Assembly: GCF_000337695.1 (NCBI RefSeq)
Contig: NZ_AOIA01000129.1
Coordinates: 1 to 39,707 of the forward strand
Source of the DNA: Natronococcus jeotgali DSM 18795
Lineage (GTDB): Archaea; Halobacteriota; Halobacteria; Halobacteriales; Natrialbaceae
Length of the DNA stretch: 39,707 nucleotides
Direction: 5' to 3'
Of the stretch, positions 7,576-16,435 are shown one piece after another (position 1 is the first letter of the stretch; every line of letters begins with the position of its first letter). A program made the position numbers and the translations under genes. A model generated the notes under the pieces. That model made no database searches and was not told the DNA's origin. It saw nothing but the letters and a program-made list of their open reading frames with translations.

Positions 7576-8406
7576 ATGCAACGCCAACGCACCGAGCCGA
7601 AACCGGTCGACGAGCTTCGACCCCGCGTGCGGTCGCGACTGGACGACACGCCGGAGGTACTGTTGTGTCTGGACTTCGACGGCACCCTGGCGCCGATCGT
7701 CGACGATCCCGGCGAGGCGGCGCCGACGGAACGCGTCGAGGACGCCCTCGACGAGATCGCGGCCGAGCCCGAGGTGACGACGGCGATCGTCAGCGGCCGC
7801 GCGCTCGCGGACGTCCGCGAGCGGGTCGACGGCCCGCGGATCTACGCCGGCAACCACGGCATCGAACTCGAGCGGGGCGGCTCGGTCGCCGTTCACCCGA
7901 TCGCCCGCAAGCGCGCCGCGCGCATCGACGAGGTCTGCGAGGCCCTGAGGGTCGCGCTCGATCCCGTGCCGAACGCCCGCGTCGAGAACAAGCGCCTGAC
8001 GGCGACGGTCCACTTCCGGTCCGTGCCCGAACCCGCCAGACCCCAGGTCGAGCGGCTCACCCGCGAGACGGTCGCGCGGTTCGGCGGCGACGGGCTCGAG
8101 CTCTCGGACGGGAAGGCGATCCTCGAGATCGGTCCCGCGATCGACTGGGGGAAGGGCAACGCCGTCGAGTTGCTCGTCGCCGACCGGGACGACGGCACGC
8201 TGCCGGTGTACGTCGGCGACGACGTCACCGACGAGTCGGCCTTCCGCGCGGTCGAACCGGACGGGATCGGCATCCGGGTCGGCGACGACGCCCCGACCGC
8301 GGCCTCCGGGCGCGTTCGCTCGCCCGAGGGGGTTGCCGAGCTGCTCGAGTGGCTCGCGACCGACGGGCTCGAACGCGTTCGGGCCGGTCCGAACGGACCG
8401 CCGTAG
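7576..8406 (+). CDS. otsB: Trehalose-6-phosphate phosphatase (HAD)
   Basis: 276 aa. It removes phosphate from trehalose-6-phosphate to give trehalose. HAD motif I is CLDFDGTLAPIVDD with Asp33 and Asp35 as nucleophile and general acid. SGRAL is the motif II region, GNHGIE is typical of OtsB, and GDDVTDESAF is motif IV. The ATG lies one base after the otsA stop, giving translational coupling in an otsA-otsB unit. An osmoprotectant role fits a halophile. Confidence 0.95.
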   Translation: MQRQRTEPKPVDELRPRVRSRLDDTPEVLLCLDFDGTLAPIVDDPGEAAPTERVEDALDEIAAEPEVTTAIVSGRALADVRERVDGPRIYAGNHGIELERGGSVAVHPIARKRAARIDEVCEALRVALDPVPNARVENKRLTATVHFRSVPEPARPQVERLTRETVARFGGDGLELSDGKAILEIGPAIDWGKGNAVELLVADRDDGTLPVYVGDDVTDESAFRAVEPDGIGIRVGDDAPTAASGRVRSPEGVAELLEWLATDGLERVRAGPNGPP

Positions 8407-8515
8407 TCGCCCGCCACGAAGACGATCCGAGGTCGGCCGTGTCGGTCCGAGGCACCCTTTTGATCCGATTCGAACAGCGCTAGTAAACACCGGTCGGAGT
8501 CGAAAGTATTAGTCA

Positions 8516-8533
8516 CCACTGGAAATATAGTGG
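8516..8533. promoter_or_regulatory. TATA box inside a palindrome: probable promoter/operator of the winged-helix gene
   Basis: CCACT-GGAAATAT-AGTGG is a perfect 5-bp inverted repeat with an AT-rich centre. The GAAATAT core (8522-8528) is 27-33 nt before the GTG at 8555, the TATA position for a leaderless gene. A repressor dimer here would block TBP, so autoregulation by the downstream protein is a natural inference. Confidence 0.55.
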
Positions 8534-8554
8534 CTGCTACGAGCGTGACCGAGA

Positions 8555-8929
8555 GTGAAACTACGACAGCCAACTGACTTCCTGATCCTCGAGGAACTCG
8601 AGGACAAGGGACGCAACGTCGCGACCAACCTGGCGACCCACACCGGCAAGAGCCGGAAGAACATCAACACCAGACTGCCGGTGCTCGAGGACTACGGGCT
8701 CGTCGAGAAGATCGGCCCGGCCGAGCGGTCGGGACTGTACGAGATCACGCCGCTGGGGCAGGCGGCGCTGGTCTATCGCGACCGGTACGACGAGGTCGAC
8801 GACTTCGAGGCGTACGTCCGGAGCGACGGTCGCGGCGACGGCGAGGCGTCCGCCGAGGATCCCTCCCCGGAGATCGACGACGCCGGCGAGCGCCGGAGCT
8901 TCGCCCGCGGCGAGTCCGACGAGGAGTAG
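8555..8929 (+). CDS. PhiH1-repressor-like winged-helix regulator
   Basis: 124 aa from GTG. Residues 5-70 form a winged helix (PTDFLILEELEDKGRNVATN, then KNINTRLPVLEDYGLVEKIG and RSGLYEITPLGQAAL). This pattern matches the haloarchaeal family related to the phage PhiH1 repressor. The C-terminal about 45 residues are an acidic, probably disordered tail. It follows otsB on the same strand by 148 bp but has its own promoter, with a palindrome around the TATA box. Whether it controls otsAB is not shown. Confidence 0.8.
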   Translation: MKLRQPTDFLILEELEDKGRNVATNLATHTGKSRKNINTRLPVLEDYGLVEKIGPAERSGLYEITPLGQAALVYRDRYDEVDDFEAYVRSDGRGDGEASAEDPSPEIDDAGERRSFARGESDEE

Positions 8930-8952
8930 CGCCCCGAGACCATCCCGCCGGG

Positions 8953-9762
8953 CTACAGTCCGGTCCCGTCGTAGGACTCGAGGCCGCGACGCGCGCACGT
9001 CGAAAACGCCAAACTCAGCGCTCGCTCCCGCCCGTCGGCGGGCGGGTACTCGCGTCCGCACCGCGACCGATCGCCCTCGTAGTCGGGATCCCAGGCGTAG
9101 CTGCTGAGCATCGGCGTCGCCACGACGCGCTCCCCGTCGCGAAAGACGACGCCGTGATCGTGATCGAGCCCGAGCGCGTGCCCGACCTCGTGCAACAGGA
9201 TCTGGATCGTCCGAACCGGACGCTCGTCGGGAACGATCCGGTGGACCGCGCCGCCGTCGCGAACCCCCTCCAGTTCGTCGAACGGCGGCAGCGCCGCGAG
9301 ATGGCGGGCGCCGCCGACCGAGGCGACGTGGGGCAGGGCAAAGCCCGTCGGCGCGGTCGTCATCTGGCCGTCGGTCACGAGCAGGTTGGCGTCGGCGACG
9401 GGGTCGACGCCGCCGAGTCCGACCGCGCCCGACGCGAGCGTCGCGGGCCACTCCCCGTCGCTGGTTACGCTGGCGCCGTCCTCCCGAGAGACCGCGACCG
9501 TCCCGCCGACCGAGAGATCGAGCTCCCAGTAGTCGTAGGACAGCAGGGCCTCGAGGTACTCCCGGACGCGCTCGGCGACGCCGTCGTACGCCGCGGCTCG
9601 CTCGGAGACCCACACCCGGACCTCGAGCCGATCGACCGGATCCAGCCTCGCGTACCCCAGCGTGCCGACGGTGGCCACCGAGGCGGTCGAGCCGGCCAGT
9701 CCCGCCAGCAGCTGGCGCCGCGTGAACCCCGCGCGCTCCTCGTCCGTTTCCTCGGTGTCCAT
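8953..9762 (-). CDS. Tat-exported metzincin-type zinc protease
   Basis: 269 aa. The N-terminus carries a twin-arginine motif (Arg15-Arg16, FTRRQLLAGLAG) and a hydrophobic segment, so it is exported folded. The zinc-binding helix is HEVGHALGLDH (His191, Glu192, His195, His201), the extended metzincin motif. A likely Met-turn follows at Met218 (ATPMLSSYAW). Cys235 and Cys256 could pair. Regions between residues 45 and 185 resemble nothing I can name. It acts outside the cell on unknown substrates, in the manner of matrixin/archaemetzincin-fold proteases. The start is chosen at MDTEETDEE; the open frame upstream of it is not coding. Confidence 0.82.
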   Translation of the reverse strand: MDTEETDEERAGFTRRQLLAGLAGSTASVATVGTLGYARLDPVDRLEVRVWVSERAAAYDGVAERVREYLEALLSYDYWELDLSVGGTVAVSREDGASVTSDGEWPATLASGAVGLGGVDPVADANLLVTDGQMTTAPTGFALPHVASVGGARHLAALPPFDELEGVRDGGAVHRIVPDERPVRTIQILLHEVGHALGLDHDHGVVFRDGERVVATPMLSSYAWDPDYEGDRSRCGREYPPADGRERALSLAFSTCARRGLESYDGTGL

Positions 9763-10077
9763 GTCTCCGTTCCCGTCCGCGGTCCGCGTTTGTCGCTCCC
9801 TACGCACTACGACGGCTCGTCCTAAAACGGTTACATTCGGACTACGACGGGTCGGATCGCTCGTACTGTCTGCCTTCGAGACGAGTCCGACTGCGTCGTC
9901 GGCCACGGCGGATCGCCCGCCGTCGAGCCCGTCGGTCGTCGCGTCGCGGTACTCGATCGAAACCGTCCCGCGCACCTCGACGTTCGGGTTACTATGGCCG
10001 CGCGTTATGCCCGCTCCCGGACGGGTCGATCGAACCGACCCGAATAGCCTTGGGACAGCGACGCATACTGCCGTCGT
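9763..10077. other. Divergent intergenic region before hutU, 315 bp
   Basis: There is no gene. It contains the upstream regions of the metzincin (-) and hutU (+). Visible signals are an inverted repeat at 10022-10042 and a weak AT-containing box GAATAGCC at about 10043-10050, roughly 30 nt before the hutU ATG. Confidence 0.5.
10022..10042. promoter_or_regulatory. Inverted repeat, candidate hut operator
   Basis: CGGGTCG-ATCGAAC-CGACCCG is a perfect 7-bp inverted repeat with a 7-nt spacer. Its end is about 35 nt before the hutU ATG, directly upstream of the likely TATA region. That is a position for an activator site or a BRE-proximal operator of the hut operon. Confidence 0.35.
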
Positions 10078-11868
10078 ATGCACCGATCGGACGCGTCGTT
10101 CACCGTCGGCGAGCCGAGCGACCAGTGGCGGGAGTACCGGGGCGCGCCGACGGGCGCGGACCTCGAGTGTCGCGGCTGGCGTCAGGAGGCCGCCCTCCGA
10201 CTGCTGAACAACAACCTCGATCCCGAGGTCGCCGAGCGACCCGAGGACCTGGTCGTCTACGGCGGCACCGGGCGGGCGGCCCGCTCCTGGGACGCCTACG
10301 ACGCGATTTGTGCGGAGCTCCGGGAGCTGGGCGACGCGGAGACGCTGCTGGTCCAGTCGGGCAAACCCGTCGGTCGGTTCGAGACCCACGAGCGCGCGCC
10401 GCGGGTGTTGATCGCCAACTCCAATCTCGTCGGCAGGTGGGACGACTGGAAGCACTTCCACGCGCTCGAGGCCGAGGGAAAGATCATGTACGGCCAGATG
10501 ACCGCCGGCTCGTGGGCCTACATCGGCACCCAGGGGATCGTTCAGGGGACCTACGAGACCCTCGCCGAGCTCTCCGCCCAGCACTACCCCGAGACCGAGG
10601 GGCTGACGGGAAAGATCGTCGTCACCGGCGGGCTCGGTGGAATGGGCGGCGCTCAGCCGCTGGCGGTGACGATGAACGGCGGCGTCTGCATCGCCGCGGA
10701 GGTCGACGAGACCCGCATCGATCGGCGCCTCGAGACGGGCTACTGCCGGGAGAAGACCGACGACCTCGGCGCGGCGATCGACGCGGCCGAGGCGGCCGCC
10801 GAGGACGGCGAGCCCTACAGCGTCGGCGTCCACGCCAACGCCGCCGACGCCCTCGAGGCGATGCTCGAACGCGGGTTCGTCCCCGACGTCGTCACCGATC
10901 AGACCAGCGCCCACGACGAGCTCGAGGGGTACTACCCGTCGGGGTACGCCGTCGCCGAGGCCGACGAGCTGCGCGAGACCGATCCCGAAACGTACGTCGC
11001 CGAGAGCCTCGAGACGATGGAGCGCCACGTCGACGCGATCCTCGAGCTGCAGGACCGGGGGGCGATCGCCTTCGAGTACGGGAACAACATCCGCGGCCAG
11101 GTCGCCGACCACCGCAACCGCGAGTCCGTCGACGGGGGCCGCTGGCCCCTGTCGGGCAGCGATCCGGAGGATCGCCAGCCGTTCGACTTCCCGGGGTTCG
11201 TCCCCGAGTACGTCCGCCCGCTGTTCTGTCGAGGCAAGGGGCCGTTTCGGTGGGTGGCGCTGTCGGGCGATCCCGCCGACATCCGCCGCACCGACGAGGC
11301 CGTCCTCGAGCTGTTCCCCGAGAAGGACCACCTCCGCCGCTGGATCGACCTCGCACGGGAGCGAGTCGAGTTTCAGGGGCTGCCCGCGCGGGTCTGCTGG
11401 CTGGGGTACCGGGCGGGCGACGATGCCGACGGCCTGACCGAGCGGGCCCGCTTCGCCCTGCGGATCAACGAGCTCGTCGCCGAGGGGGAGATCGCGGCGC
11501 CGATCGTCGTTACCCGAGACCACCTCGACGCCGGCTCGGTCGCGAGCCCGAACCGCGAGACCGAAGCGATGGCCGACGGCACCGACGCCGTCGCCGACTG
11601 GCCGATCCTCAACGCCCTGCTCAACTGCGCGGCCGGCGCCGACATCGTCAGCGTCCACGACGGCGGCGGCGTCGGTATCGGCAACTCACTGCACGCGAAC
11701 AACCACGTCGTGCTCGACGGCTCCGAACTCGCCGCCGAAAAGGCGGAGGCCGTGTTTACGACGGATCCCGGAACGGGCGTCGTTCGCCACGCCGACGCGG
11801 GCTACGACGCGGCCCTCGAGGAGGCCCGCGAGTCTGACGTTCACGTTCCGATGGAGGAGCGCCGATGA
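10078..11868 (+). CDS. hutU: Urocanate hydratase
   Basis: 596 aa, close to the usual urocanase length. It converts urocanate to 4-imidazolone-5-propionate with NAD+ bound as electrophile, the second step of histidine degradation. Landmarks are [15 protein letters not shown] near the N-terminus, [17 protein letters not shown], the dinucleotide loop [11 protein letters not shown] (about 184-194), and [20 protein letters not shown] near the C-terminus. It is the first gene of hutU-hutG-hutI-(dsrE)-hutH, and its stop overlaps the hutG start by 4 bases (ATGA). Confidence 0.97.
   Translation: MHRSDASFTVGEPSDQWREYRGAPTGADLECRGWRQEAALRLLNNNLDPEVAERPEDLVVYGGTGRAARSWDAYDAICAELRELGDAETLLVQSGKPVGRFETHERAPRVLIANSNLVGRWDDWKHFHALEAEGKIMYGQMTAGSWAYIGTQGIVQGTYETLAELSAQHYPETEGLTGKIVVTGGLGGMGGAQPLAVTMNGGVCIAAEVDETRIDRRLETGYCREKTDDLGAAIDAAEAAAEDGEPYSVGVHANAADALEAMLERGFVPDVVTDQTSAHDELEGYYPSGYAVAEADELRETDPETYVAESLETMERHVDAILELQDRGAIAFEYGNNIRGQVADHRNRESVDGGRWPLSGSDPEDRQPFDFPGFVPEYVRPLFCRGKGPFRWVALSGDPADIRRTDEAVLELFPEKDHLRRWIDLARERVEFQGLPARVCWLGYRAGDDADGLTERARFALRINELVAEGEIAAPIVVTRDHLDAGSVASPNRETEAMADGTDAVADWPILNALLNCAAGADIVSVHDGGGVGIGNSLHANNHVVLDGSELAAEKAEAVFTTDPGTGVVRHADAGYDAALEEARESDVHVPMEERR
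11853..11859 (+). promoter_or_regulatory. Shine-Dalgarno site of hutG
   Basis: GGAGGAG lies inside the hutU 3' end, 5 nt before the hutG ATG at 11865. Together with the ATGA overlap this indicates translational coupling. Confidence 0.5.
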
Positions 11869-12872
11869 GCGACGACCGAGAACCGGCAGACGCCGCCCGG
11901 TTCGCGACCAACCCCGACTGGGCGTCCACCGGGGGCTGGGACGCCCTCGCCGACGGCGACCCCAACGACGAACTGTTCGGCGATATCGTCGATCGGGTCG
12001 CCCTCGAGGACGCCGGCGAGTACGCGGCCGTCCTCGTCGGCGAACCGTACGACGGCGCCGTCCTCGGCCGACGGGGCGCCAGGGAAGGACCGCCCGCGAT
12101 CAGGCGGGCGCTGGCCCGGACCAAGACCCACCACTTCGACGGCGGGCCCGTCGCGGGGGTCGCGGATCTCGGCGACATCGCCGCGCTGGTCGACGACCTC
12201 GAGTCAGAGGACGCCGACTCGGATCCCGATCCCGCCGCGGTACGGGCCGAACTCCGCGAGACGACCCGACGCGTCCACGAGAGCGGCGCCCTGCCGATCT
12301 TCGTCGGGGGCGACAACTCGCTGACCTACTCGAACGTCGCGCCGCTGCTCGAGAACGGCGCGGTCGGCGCCGTCAACCTCGACGCCCACCTCGACGTCCG
12401 CGTGCTCGCGGACGGCCCCACCAGCGGGACGCCGTACCGCCAGCTGCTCGCGGACGGGCTCGCGGGCTACGCCTGCGTCGGCGCCCGCCACTTCGAAACG
12501 TCCACCGCGTACCACGACTACTGTCGCGAGCGCGGCGCCGCGGTCGTCACGAGCGAGGAGGTCGGCGACGACGTCGTCGAGGCCGCCGACCGCGCTCTCG
12601 AGGCGGTCGCCGACGCCGACGCCGTCTACGTCAGCCTCGACTGCGACGTCCTCGACGCGAGCGCCGCGCCGGGCGTCAGCGCGCCGACGCCCGGCGGGCT
12701 CACGACCCGGGAGCTGTTTCGCCTGCTTCGCGTCCTCGCGAGCGACGACCGCGTCGCCGGCTTCGAGGTCGTCGAGTGCGCCCCGCCGCTGGACCGCGAC
12801 GGGCTGACGGCCGACGCCGCCGCGCGGGCGATCGCACACTTCCTCGCGGGATATACGGAGGGACGGCGATGA
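11865..12872 (+). CDS. hutG: Formimidoylglutamase (arginase family)
   Basis: 335 aa. It hydrolyses N-formimidoyl-glutamate to glutamate and formamide, the last step of this branch of histidine degradation. Ureohydrolase metal motifs are visible: [10 protein letters not shown] (from about 148), DAHLD (173-177) and DCDVLD (Asp259, Asp261, Asp264), giving the binuclear Mn site. An Asp/Glu-rich stretch of about 20 residues near 112-125 is a halophilic insertion. It overlaps hutU and hutI by ATGA junctions on both sides. The operon context decides HutG over agmatinase. Confidence 0.93.
   Translation: MSDDREPADAARFATNPDWASTGGWDALADGDPNDELFGDIVDRVALEDAGEYAAVLVGEPYDGAVLGRRGAREGPPAIRRALARTKTHHFDGGPVAGVADLGDIAALVDDLESEDADSDPDPAAVRAELRETTRRVHESGALPIFVGGDNSLTYSNVAPLLENGAVGAVNLDAHLDVRVLADGPTSGTPYRQLLADGLAGYACVGARHFETSTAYHDYCRERGAAVVTSEEVGDDVVEAADRALEAVADADAVYVSLDCDVLDASAAPGVSAPTPGGLTTRELFRLLRVLASDDRVAGFEVVECAPPLDRDGLTADAAARAIAHFLAGYTEGRR
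12857..12862 (+). promoter_or_regulatory. Shine-Dalgarno site of hutI
   Basis: GGAGGG lies 6 nt before the ATG at 12869 and decides this start over earlier in-frame codons. Confidence 0.5.
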
Positions 12873-14104
12873 GCGGCGGCGATCTCTCTGTCGTCTACGG
12901 TATCGGCGAACTCGTCGTCGGACCGGGCGAGGACGACTCCGACGGCCCCCTCGAGATCCGCGAGGACGCCGCGTTCGCCGCGGTCGACGGCGAGGTCGTC
13001 GCCGTCGCCTCGAGCGAGGCGATCACCCGCGAGTACCCGCCGGAGAACGCCGCCACGGCGATCGACGCGGACGGACGGGCGGTCGTGCCGGGGTTCGTCG
13101 ACCCCCACACCCACGCCGTCTTCGCGGGCGATCGGTCCGACGAGTTCGCGGCCAAGCTGGGGGGCGCCGAGTATCGGGAGATTCTCGCTGAGGGCGGCGG
13201 GATCCTCCGAACCGTTCGGGCGGTTCGCGAGGCGGGCGACGATCGGCTAGTCGCGAGCCTCGCGGGTCACCTCGAGACGATGCTCGCCCACGGCACGACG
13301 ACGGCCGAGGTGAAGTCGGGGTACGGACTCGATACCGAGACCGAGCTACGGCTGCTCGCGGCGATCGACCGCGCGGACGCACGCCAGCCCGTCGATCTCG
13401 TCCCGACGTTCATGGGCGCCCACGCGGTTCCGGAGCGAGTGGACGCCGAGGCGTACGTCGACGAGGTGATCGGCGAGCAACTCCCCGCGGTCGCCGAGCA
13501 GGGGATCGCCGCCTTCTGCGACGTCTTCTGCGAGGAAGGGGTCTTCGGTGTCGACCAGTCGAGACGGGTCCTCGAGGCCGGCCGCGAGCGCGGGCTGGAG
13601 CCGAAGATCCACGCCGAGGAGTTCACCCGCCTCGGCGGCGCGGAGCTCGCGGCCGAGCTCGGCGCCGTCAGCGCCGACCACCTGCTGTGTGCGACCGACG
13701 AGGACGTCGACGCGCTCGTCGAGAGCGGGGTCGTCCCCGTCCTGCTCCCGGGGACCGCCTTCGGCCTCGGCGAGGGCTACGCCGACGCGCGGGCGTTCCT
13801 CGAGGCGGGCGCGCCCGTCGCGCTGGCGACCGACTTCAACCCCAACTGTCACTCCCGGAGCATGGAGTTCGTCCAGACGCTCGGCGCGGTCGAGATGGGG
13901 CTGACGCCCGCGGAGGCGCTGCTGGCCGCGACCCGGAACGCGGCGCTGGCGCTCGGTCTCGAGGACGGGACCGGAACCCTCCGCGAGGGGGCGCCAGCCG
14001 ACGCCGTCGTGCTCGAGGCGCCGTCGTACGTCCACGTCGCCTACCGGCTCGACACGTCGGCGGTCGAGGCGGTGCTCAAGTCGGGGGAGGTGGTGTACGA
14101 ATGA
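12869..14104 (+). CDS. hutI: Imidazolonepropionase
   Basis: 411 aa from the ATG at 12869 (ATGA overlap with hutG, SD upstream). It hydrolyses 4-imidazolone-5-propionate to N-formimidoyl-glutamate. Amidohydrolase-fold metal motif HTH at His80/His82 ([15 protein letters not shown]), then a [11 protein letters not shown] loop, KIHAEEF, SADHLL and [10 protein letters not shown] carrying the remaining ligands and the catalytic Asp. It ends in ATGA; the 3' ATG there opens no convincing gene, although in a compact hut operon it would be the expected position of the next start. Confidence 0.95.
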   Translation: MSGGDLSVVYGIGELVVGPGEDDSDGPLEIREDAAFAAVDGEVVAVASSEAITREYPPENAATAIDADGRAVVPGFVDPHTHAVFAGDRSDEFAAKLGGAEYREILAEGGGILRTVRAVREAGDDRLVASLAGHLETMLAHGTTTAEVKSGYGLDTETELRLLAAIDRADARQPVDLVPTFMGAHAVPERVDAEAYVDEVIGEQLPAVAEQGIAAFCDVFCEEGVFGVDQSRRVLEAGRERGLEPKIHAEEFTRLGGAELAAELGAVSADHLLCATDEDVDALVESGVVPVLLPGTAFGLGEGYADARAFLEAGAPVALATDFNPNCHSRSMEFVQTLGAVEMGLTPAEALLAATRNAALALGLEDGTGTLREGAPADAVVLEAPSYVHVAYRLDTSAVEAVLKSGEVVYE

Positions 14105-14175
14105 CGGCTGCGACGGCGGCGGTGGTCGACCCGTCGCCGACCGCGCGGATCGGATCGAACCCGCAGAAGGGAGCC

Positions 14176-14586
14176 TCAGTAGGTGATGATTTCGTAGCCG
14201 TCGTCGACGAGCGAGCGGATGCTCGGGTGGCCCTCGTACTCGTCGATGGGGTCGGCCTCGCTCTCCTCGACCTCGTCCTCGACGTCGTAGGCGCCCGCGC
14301 AGTAATTACAGACCCGTACGTGCTCCGCGACGTCGGCGTACAGCGCGTGGTAGTCGTGGTCCTCGTCCTCGAGTTCGCCGACCCACTGGGTGCCCGCTCC
14401 GTCACCAGAACGCTAAGCGTTCTGGTTGGCACGAAAATCGCGCAGCGATTTTCGAACGTCGAAGATGATCTCGACGTCGTCGCCGGCGTCGTCGAACTCC
14501 GTGGCGGTCTGGAGACCGTTGACGACGCGGCCGAGGTCGGACGCCGATTCCGTACCGGCGAGAACGACGATCGCTGCGTTTGGCAT
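14176..14586 (-). pseudogene. DsrE-family sulfur-relay-like gene, broken by a 57-bp insert
   Basis: Read on the minus strand, the gene starts MPNAAIVVLAGTESASDLGR and runs to VEIIF. It resumes after the insert as GAGTQWVGELEDEDHDYHAL, then VCNYCAGAYDVEDEVEESEA and ends IRSLVDDGYEIITY. The two halves are a normal DsrE/DsrF-like small protein of about 118 aa, with a CxxC-like NYC pair. The insert at 14404-14460 keeps the frame (19 codons) but brings an in-frame TAG, so translation stops about 16 codons into it. It sits antisense between hutI and hutH. A restart downstream seems unlikely. Confidence 0.85.
14404..14460. mobile_element. 57-bp double-hairpin insert (IS200/IS605-end-like or PATE-like miniature element)
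   Basis: The insert consists of two perfect hairpins side by side: ACCAGAACGCT/AGCGTTCTGGT (11-bp arms, one-base loop, about 14404-14426) and CGAAAATCGC-GCA-GCGATTTTCG (10-bp arms, about 14430-14452). The trinucleotide GTC is at 14401-14403 and again at 14458-14460. Removing 57 bp restores the DsrE reading frame exactly. Subterminal hairpins at both ends are how IS200/IS605 elements and haloarchaeal palindrome-associated elements end, so this may be two ends with everything between deleted. That origin is inference. Confidence 0.65.
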
Positions 14587-14678
14587 GTGACCGCCACTCG
14601 GATCCCCGCACGGATGCCCGTTGGGCGTTCGTGTGCGGGCCGCCCACGAGCGACGGCCCCGACCGGGGGTGTGTTTCG

Positions 14679-16286
14679 ATGACCGTCGTCCTCGACGGCG
14701 AGTCGCTCGCGCCCGAGGACGTCGCCGCGGTCGCGCGGGACGGGGCTCGAATCGAGGTCGCCGAGGCGGCCCGCGAGCGGGTCAGGGAGTCCCGAGCCCG
14801 CGTCGAAGACGTGATCGCGAGCGGCGAGGCCGTCTACGGGTTGAACACGGGCTTCGGCGAGCTGGTCGACGAGCGCATCCCGCCGGCGGAGCTCGAGCAG
14901 CTCCAGACGAACCTGCTGCGCAGCCACGCCGCCGGGGCGGGACGCGAGCTCGAGCGCGAGGAGGTCCGCGCGATGCTGGTCGCCCGGATCAACGCCCTCG
15001 TAACGGGCTACTCGGGGATCCGCGAGACGGTCGTCGACCACCTCGTCTCGATCTGCAACGAGGGGGTCCTCCCGGTCGTTCGGTCGCGGGGGAGCCTCGG
15101 CGCCAGCGGCGACCTCGCGCCGCTGGCTCACCTGTCGCTGGTGCTGATCGGCGAGGGAGAGGCCGTGGTAGAGGTCGCGGACGAGGACGACGAACGGCTC
15201 TCGGGCGGGGACGCCCTCGCCCGGATCGGCCTCGAGCCGCTCTCGTTGCAGCCCAAGGAGGGGCTCGCGCTGATCAACGGGACGCAGCTGACCGCCGGAC
15301 TGGCGGCCCTCGCGGTCGTCGACGGCGAGCGACTCGTCCGCGGCGCGGACGCCGCTGGCGCGCTGACGATCGAGACGTCGCTGGGAACGACGGCGACGGC
15401 CGACTCGGCGATCCACGAGGCGCGTCCGCACGCGGGCCAGCTCGAGAGCGCCCGGGCGGTCCGCGAGCTCACCGCGAGCAGCGAGATCGTCGAGGCCCAC
15501 CGCAACTGCGATCGGGTCCAGGACGCCTACTCGCTGCGGTGTCTCCCGCAGGTCCACGGGGCGGTCCGCGATGCCCTGGCTCACCTCCGGGAGGCCGTCT
15601 CCATCGAACTCAACAGCGCAACGGACAACCCGCTGGTGTTCGCGGGCGACCGGGTCGACGACCGCGCCTCGGGCACCGACCGCGCGGCGGTGCTCTCGGG
15701 CGGGAACTTCCACGGGACGCCGCTGGCGCTCCGCCTCGAGTACGCACGCCTCGCGCTGACCGACCTCGCGGCGATCAGCGAGCGACGGATCGACCGCCTG
15801 CTGAACCCCAACCTCCAGGAGCCCCATCTGCCGCCGTTTCTCGCCGCCGACGGCGGCGTCGAGTCGGGCTACATGATCGCCCAGTACACCGCGGCGGCGA
15901 CGGTCAACGAGCTGCGGTCGCTGGGCGCGGCCTCGGCGGACAACACGCCCGTCAGCGGCGGCCAGGAAGACCACGTCAGCATGAGCGCCCAGTCGGCGCT
16001 GCACGCCCGACGGGCCGTCGAGAACGCGACGCAGGTCGTCGGCGCCGAACTCGTCTGTGCGGCCCAGGCCGCGGAGTACGTCGACGACGCCTTCGAGACC
16101 GACGACCCGCTGTCGCTCGGCGTCGGGACGAGCGCCGTCTACGAGGTGATTCGCGGGGTCGTCCCCTCACTCGAGGCGGATCGACCCGTCCACGCGGACG
16201 TCGATCGAGCCGCGGCGCTGCTCTCGCAGGGACTGGTCGACGAGGCGATCGCCCGCGCGACCGGCGGACGGTCGGAACGGGAGTGA
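14679..16286 (+). CDS. hutH: Histidine ammonia-lyase
   Basis: 535 aa from the ATG at 14679; a GGGGGTG SD-like run lies 9 nt upstream. It removes ammonia from histidine to give urocanate, the entry step of the pathway. The MIO cofactor forms from Ala142-Ser143-Gly144 (SLGASGDLAPLAH). Other landmarks are YGLNTGFGELV near residue 50, RNCDRVQDAYSLRC, NSATDNPLVF, GNFHGTP and QEDHVSMS. It is the last hut gene, separated from hutI by the broken antisense DsrE gene, so hutH may depend on read-through or its own promoter. Confidence 0.96.
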   Translation: MTVVLDGESLAPEDVAAVARDGARIEVAEAARERVRESRARVEDVIASGEAVYGLNTGFGELVDERIPPAELEQLQTNLLRSHAAGAGRELEREEVRAMLVARINALVTGYSGIRETVVDHLVSICNEGVLPVVRSRGSLGASGDLAPLAHLSLVLIGEGEAVVEVADEDDERLSGGDALARIGLEPLSLQPKEGLALINGTQLTAGLAALAVVDGERLVRGADAAGALTIETSLGTTATADSAIHEARPHAGQLESARAVRELTASSEIVEAHRNCDRVQDAYSLRCLPQVHGAVRDALAHLREAVSIELNSATDNPLVFAGDRVDDRASGTDRAAVLSGGNFHGTPLALRLEYARLALTDLAAISERRIDRLLNPNLQEPHLPPFLAADGGVESGYMIAQYTAAATVNELRSLGAASADNTPVSGGQEDHVSMSAQSALHARRAVENATQVVGAELVCAAQAAEYVDDAFETDDPLSLGVGTSAVYEVIRGVVPSLEADRPVHADVDRAAALLSQGLVDEAIARATGGRSERE

Positions 16287-16435
16287 CGAGCGGTCGATCC
16301 CCTGCGCTGTCAGCCGATTCTTTACCCTTATAGCGCTCGAGCACCTACCCGAACCCGCCTTCGTCGGTCGAAGGCGCCGGCGCGACGGGAACCGTTCGAA
16401 ACGCCACCACCTACCGTTTCCACCGCCGCCGGCTT

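Noticed and set aside
14101-14185. ATG overlapping the hutI stop as a start of a new gene
   Set aside because: The frame reads into the antisense DsrE region with no recognisable product; treated only as a possible scar.
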